The notes beneath the pieces are model-generated. The model did not search any database and was not told the origin of the DNA. It worked only from the letters and a program-made list of their open reading frames with translations. The translations under genes and the position numbers were made by a program. Shown one piece after another: positions 59,540-64,000 of a stretch of DNA of 64,000 nt (position 1 is the stretch's first letter; each line of letters opens with the position of its first letter). The stretch comes from Chrysomallon squamiferum (Eukaryota > Mollusca > Gastropoda > Neomphalida > Peltospiridae), in the NCBI GenBank assembly GCA_012295275.1, contig CM022677.1, positions 12,780,934-12,844,933 of the forward strand, in the 5' to 3' direction.

Positions 59540-61150
59540 TAAGTATATTTTAAGAAATGTGGTACTTAGTCGTCCTGTACAACGGCGTGTGTTTTGTGAA
59601 GAAACGTTTGGGTGAAATTTGTGAAGACAAGTCGGACTGTGCAGACGTATTAAAAAATCTGCTGTCCAGTTTTGTTCTTTCAAAAATCAGTGTCGAGACA
59701 TGATAAAACTTGTATCTGAGTATTTACTAAAACACTAAACTTTGACGTACAGTGTAGTTTTCTAGACGTAATTTGTGACACTGGGCAGAGTTTATCTTCT
59801 ATAAACAAATAAGATTTCAGTTTTATTTGAATAAACTGAGGTTCTACCAAACAGAGCATGATCTAATATAAAGAATATATGCCTAAAATAATCATTTTAT
59901 TTCTTTTCTTACTTCTTTCTTTTTATCCTGGTTTAAGTAATCTTTCTTAATTATAATTTTATTTATCATTTTAATTAGTATTGTTGTTGTTGTTGTGTTT
60001 ACAAGAATAAATAAATAAATAAATAAATAAATAAATATGATTTTAATTTTAATACCGACTGCACAATTTAAATAATGGAGATTGGATATTTATATCGTAT
60101 TAGGCGTATTATGTAGATGAGAAGGCGGCAGTTTAATCTGATATTTTAAAAGCTTCAGGTAAAATTTTACTGATAACTGGAGGAGAAATATTATTATTTA
60201 CTTGATAGTAAAGACATTATTCTTATGTTTCAGTAGGATTAAATAATTGATATATTTCGTCTAGCTAACTGAAAATATCCTCATATCTCATAAAACACTA
60301 GTTCAGGAGGACATGCATGTTTTCTGTGATGTAACTTACAATATGTAACTTATAAGATTTCTCCTAGTAGAATAAAATGTAACTGTAAGTGAAATTATCA
60401 GTATTTTTTATGAAGCAAAATAGAGGAAAATATAATAAAACATCACGTTATTTTCACTCAGTATCAATTTATAAAAATAAACGTCGCTGGTTTTATGTAT
60501 TAACGTGAATTAATGTAATCTGTTCTGCTGTTAATCAAATATCACATTTATATTGATCTGACCTTTTATTTTATAGTGGCATTCAGCGATGGACTTCTAA
60601 ATTCATTTTATATATAAAACCAGCGACGTTTATTGATACTTAGTGAAAATAACGTGATGTTTTGTTATGTTTTATCTCTATTAATATCCAACATCCATTA
60701 TATAAATTGTGCAGTTAAATTAAAATTATATTTATTTATTTATTTATATATTTATTTATTTATTTCAATTAAAGATAATCGGTGTAAATAGAGGTATTCA
60801 TAATATTTCAAACTATTTTTGGTTGAATCTCAGTTTATAAAACTGAAATCTTGTTAATTTATAGAACGTAAATTCCGTCCAGCAATTTGTCCATAGAAAA
60901 ATACACTGTACGTCAAAGTTTTGTGTTTCAGTAAATACTCAAATACGATTTGTATCACTTGACTTTTGGAAGAATAAAACTGGACAGCAGAATGTTTACT
61001 GAACACGTGTTATCCAGACAGTCAGCTACACGTCTGCACAGCCCGACCTGTCTTCACAAGTTTCACCCAAACGTTTCTTCACAAAACACTCGCCGTTGTA
61101 TAGGACGAACAAGTACAACATTTCTTAAAATATTGTGGTTAAATGCTAAC
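59540..61150. repeat. Fold-back inverted repeat
   Basis: 59,550-60,080 matches 61,145-60,700 in reverse complement, and 60,430-60,497 matches 60,670-60,615; the centre lies near 60,555. Shared segments include GAAGAAACGTTTGGGTGAAA and a TAAA run next to GCACAATTTA. The left side has about 300 extra bases (about 60,110-60,430). The short frames at 59,456-59,683 (minus) and 60,950-61,186 (plus) are the same sequence in each arm and look non-coding. Confidence 0.75.
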
Positions 61151-61199
61151 TCGCTATGTATCAATTCTACAGCTACTGTTGAATAAAGGGTACATAACT

Positions 61200-62850
61200 C
61201 TATATTTCGCTGCAGCATATTATATTCTGTTATTGATTCACGGTTTCAGATATTTAGTTTTATCTATAATAATAATGTGATTTTGTTTCTTGTATAATCT
61301 GTAATACAGTCAATAAAAAATGACGTTAATCCACAAGCGCGCGCAATAATTCTGATTATCCACTGATCTTCTATAAAACAAAATATTTATCTTGCGCATT
61401 CTGCGTTAGTAAAGGTAAGTAATGTATCATGTCATTTTATTAATTTATCATTTTCTCACCTTTTCAAGTATAATCCTACATTGGTAATTAAAAAAATAAA
61501 ACTCCAGAAGCCCATTTAATATGTTCAATACACCTCTCTCACCTACATACTAAATTATAAAAAAAATGTTTTTATTATACGATGTAAATATTTATTTATT
61601 TATTTATTATTATTATTATTATTCTCAAATAAGTGTCTCGCTCATTCTCTCTTTTTTTTTATGTTCTGTTTGTCAGTAAAGACGATTGAAAAGTGGATAT
61701 CTCCAGTGAACTTGTCTGTGTGAAGCTATAGCTACGTCATAAAATATACTGACATCCAGACTGGAGCGATGATGTTAACATTTGAAGTCTTATGGATATT
61801 GAGAAGTAAAGAAATCAAACAAAGATTAAAATTTTATTTTCTTCTATTGTTGTTGTCGATGTCGTAGTTGTTGTTGTTTTGTGTGTGTACTGTAGCATTA
61901 TAGTAAACACTACAGGTGTGATTTTACTGCGAGAACACAGTGTACTTTCAGAAATGTAGATTGGGTTTCGGGTTAGCGTGTATTGAAAAATAGAGGAATT
62001 GTTTTTTAATTAACAGTATCAGATCATTATATTTTGCATAATAAATAAATAAATAAATAATAAGCTTAATTTTTTTTTTAACAGTAATAACGTGTCTAAC
62101 AAGTTGAATAATGAATCAACGTCTAATAATGTGTATTATTCTCTTTTTTTATTAAGATAGTAGAATTGCAGTTGAGAGGTGAGAGTCTAGATTAAGATGA
62201 ATTAAGTTCACCATGTTATTGATATTTGCAAGTGCATCTTTCTTAAGTGCTACTAGAAAAGTCGAGAATATAGAGAAACATTAATAGACGTTTTTATTAT
62301 TAAAAGTAAAGTGAAAAGGCGAGGATGCGCGAGATGAATCTTGTTTATTATAACACAAGTTCTGTAAATATACTCTGGATCTATCTGACTATTATTTAAC
62401 TGTATACATAAACACCGTCTCACTGATATGAACTTTCGTATATAACTATCCTCTAAGGCAAACACGTATACCAAACTATTTCTTTTCTATGTGTGTCTTT
62501 CTGTGTGTGTGTGTCTGTGTATGTGTGTGTGTGTCTATCTCTCTATCTGTTTATTTGTTGATATTTGTTTCTTTATTTATGATGACGACTGCAATACTGA
62601 CATAACGACATTAACGATAAAAACAACAACACTAATTGCAATAATACTACTTAAAATGATAAATAAAATAGTAATTTGGTCCTCAAATTTGTTGGACTGA
62701 TTATTGCTATGTAATCATTGTTTACTACTAATAATAATTAGTCCTAATCACAATACAAGTCAAATTCAAAATTTCAATAAACTAAACTCCTTGACAAATA
62801 TCACACAAGAATGCATCCACCGGTTCTGCTGTAGCATTCAAATTGAACTG
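61200..62850. other. Gene-free AT-rich stretch
   Basis: TTA/TTTA runs (61,590-61,625), a TAAA run (62,040-62,060) and a GT run (62,490-62,535). No supported coding frame. Confidence 0.55.
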
Positions 62851-62854
62851 CCAT

Positions 62855-63045
62855 TTTGACTTTGGTATCTTCTAAAAAATGTTTTGTAATTTTGTCTCTA
62901 AAACATTTGCTTTCTTTGCCTTTCTTCCTCCTTTTTCTTCTTCTCTGCCAACTCTTCTTCATACCTCTTGACACTTTCTTCTTCTGTCAATGCCTCGGCA
63001 TACCTCATCCTTTTGATCTTATTGCCCCAAGTGGTGGAGTAAAAT
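62855..63045 (-). pseudogene. Charged coiled-coil-like fragment, possible transposase tail
   Basis: The minus-strand frame reads IKRMRYAEALTEEESVKRYE, then a Glu/Lys-rich helix ending at a stop near 62,902. A further frame ends with FLCDICQG, a Cys-x2-Cys. The pattern recalls the C-terminal tail of pogo/Jerky-type transposases. There is no catalytic domain here, so origin is uncertain. Confidence 0.25.
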
Positions 63046-63049
63046 AAAA

Positions 63050-64000
63050 AACATATTTCTTGCCTAATTATCACATATTAATCAAGTTTCTTCTGCTGAA
63101 CTTAAAAACCGATTATATTTACCTCAAAATGCAGTATAGCGACTGCAACTCATAATATACCTCGGAGGCCAGAATTGCCCGGAGGCCAGAATTACCCCAA
63201 CTTACTACTAGTTTTAAATAAAATACCCATTTCGTACTATTTTTTTTTTTCACTTTTTATTACGACATCGTCAGCCAAGAAAAAATAAATAACAAAATTT
63301 AAAAAATAAGTAAATAAATAAAAGTAAAATAAAATAATTGAAATAAAATAAATTAAAATGAAATAAATAATTTTCACTGACGCTGGCTGGAGGGATGGAT
63401 CTATCCATATAGATATACACACATACATACATACATATATACATACACACACCTGTATAGGAATAATAATGTATTTGTATGTTTAGAAGTTTATTAGCAG
63501 GTATATGTATATAAAAGGATAAGTAACTACATGTATGTGTGTGTAAAAAAGAGTGGATAGATGGTAGATGATAACTTCATTCCAAATATAATTAATGAAT
63601 TTTACAAAGTCACTGTACTAATCAAAATACATCAAACATGATGTATATTGCTATTTTAATCCTTTTATATAAAAGTTAAAAACATAATGTTAATCTGATT
63701 GCAAATAGGAATATAAAAACATTTGAGAAATTATTTTTATTAAAATTACATGCTCTAATCTGAAATACATACATCTAATACTTTACGTGGTAGGTGAGAT
63801 ATTAATAACATCAAATTACACATTTATACAAATATTCTGTTCACTACTCTATTAGGATGTCCTGCAAATTATTACATTGATTCTATTCATTTTCAGTACA
63901 TCATTTTACAAAAATACAAATGTATTATATTTTCAAATATGTGGTTTAATTCAGTATAAGAGAAAACATTTTGCACAGAATTATTTAAAACTGAAATAAA
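63050..64000. other. Gene-free right end of the window
   Basis: A 17-bp duplication (CGGAGGCCAGAATT) at 63,163 and 63,179, TAAA-rich sequence (63,285-63,370) and an ATAC/ATGT run (63,415-63,450). Nothing coding is seen. Confidence 0.5.

Overview
The window looks like nuclear DNA of an invertebrate animal, most likely a mollusc or another lophotrochozoan. The evidence is indirect: very AT-rich sequence, dense long microsatellites, spliced coding exons with GT-AG borders, a mind-bomb-like multidomain gene, a prolyl 4-hydroxylase alpha-subunit sequence and remnants of Ty3-type, FLYWCH-containing and pogo-type mobile elements. Nothing looks bacterial. The species cannot be fixed from the sequence alone.

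Layout. 1-2,500: a small two-exon minus-strand gene with one in-frame stop and a CRE/CCAAT/TATA cluster upstream, followed by a frameshifted minus-strand fragment that resembles a parvovirus (densovirus) capsid gene. 2,500-13,200: interspersed repeats, microsatellites and one short conserved terminal exon. 13,270-14,050: degenerate TTAGGG-like repeats. 14,190-15,010: a dead Ty3-type pol fragment, with an LTR/primer-binding-site-like junction near 16,460.

The dominant structure is a large inverted duplication. The left arm runs from about 16,508 to 29,590 and the right arm from about 45,400 to 55,963. Each arm carries a single-exon gene for a secreted orphan protein, a FLYWCH zinc-finger remnant, a 3' fragment of the small gene seen at the window start, and a 24-bp minisatellite. 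The left copy of the secreted gene is intact (602 codons, signal peptide, CRE/E-box/TATA promoter). The right copy has lost its first 130 codons and the promoter through a clean deletion of about 2 kb. A 200-N gap lies exactly at the inner end of the left arm, so real duplication and haplotype mis-scaffolding must both be kept open.

The spacer between the arms (29,791-45,400) carries plus-strand exons of a mind-bomb-like gene (MIB/HERC2, ZZ finger, MIB/HERC2, MIB repeat, ankyrins, then leucine-rich-like exons). Several splice phases still fit, but frameshifts break it. Right of the arms lie a 476-bp pogo-like MITE (57,537-58,012), a prolyl 4-hydroxylase alpha catalytic region with intact active-site residues but a TGA at a conserved cysteine and a frameshift (58,426-59,370), and a fold-back inverted repeat (59,540-61,150). 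The rest is AT-rich sequence in which I see no gene.
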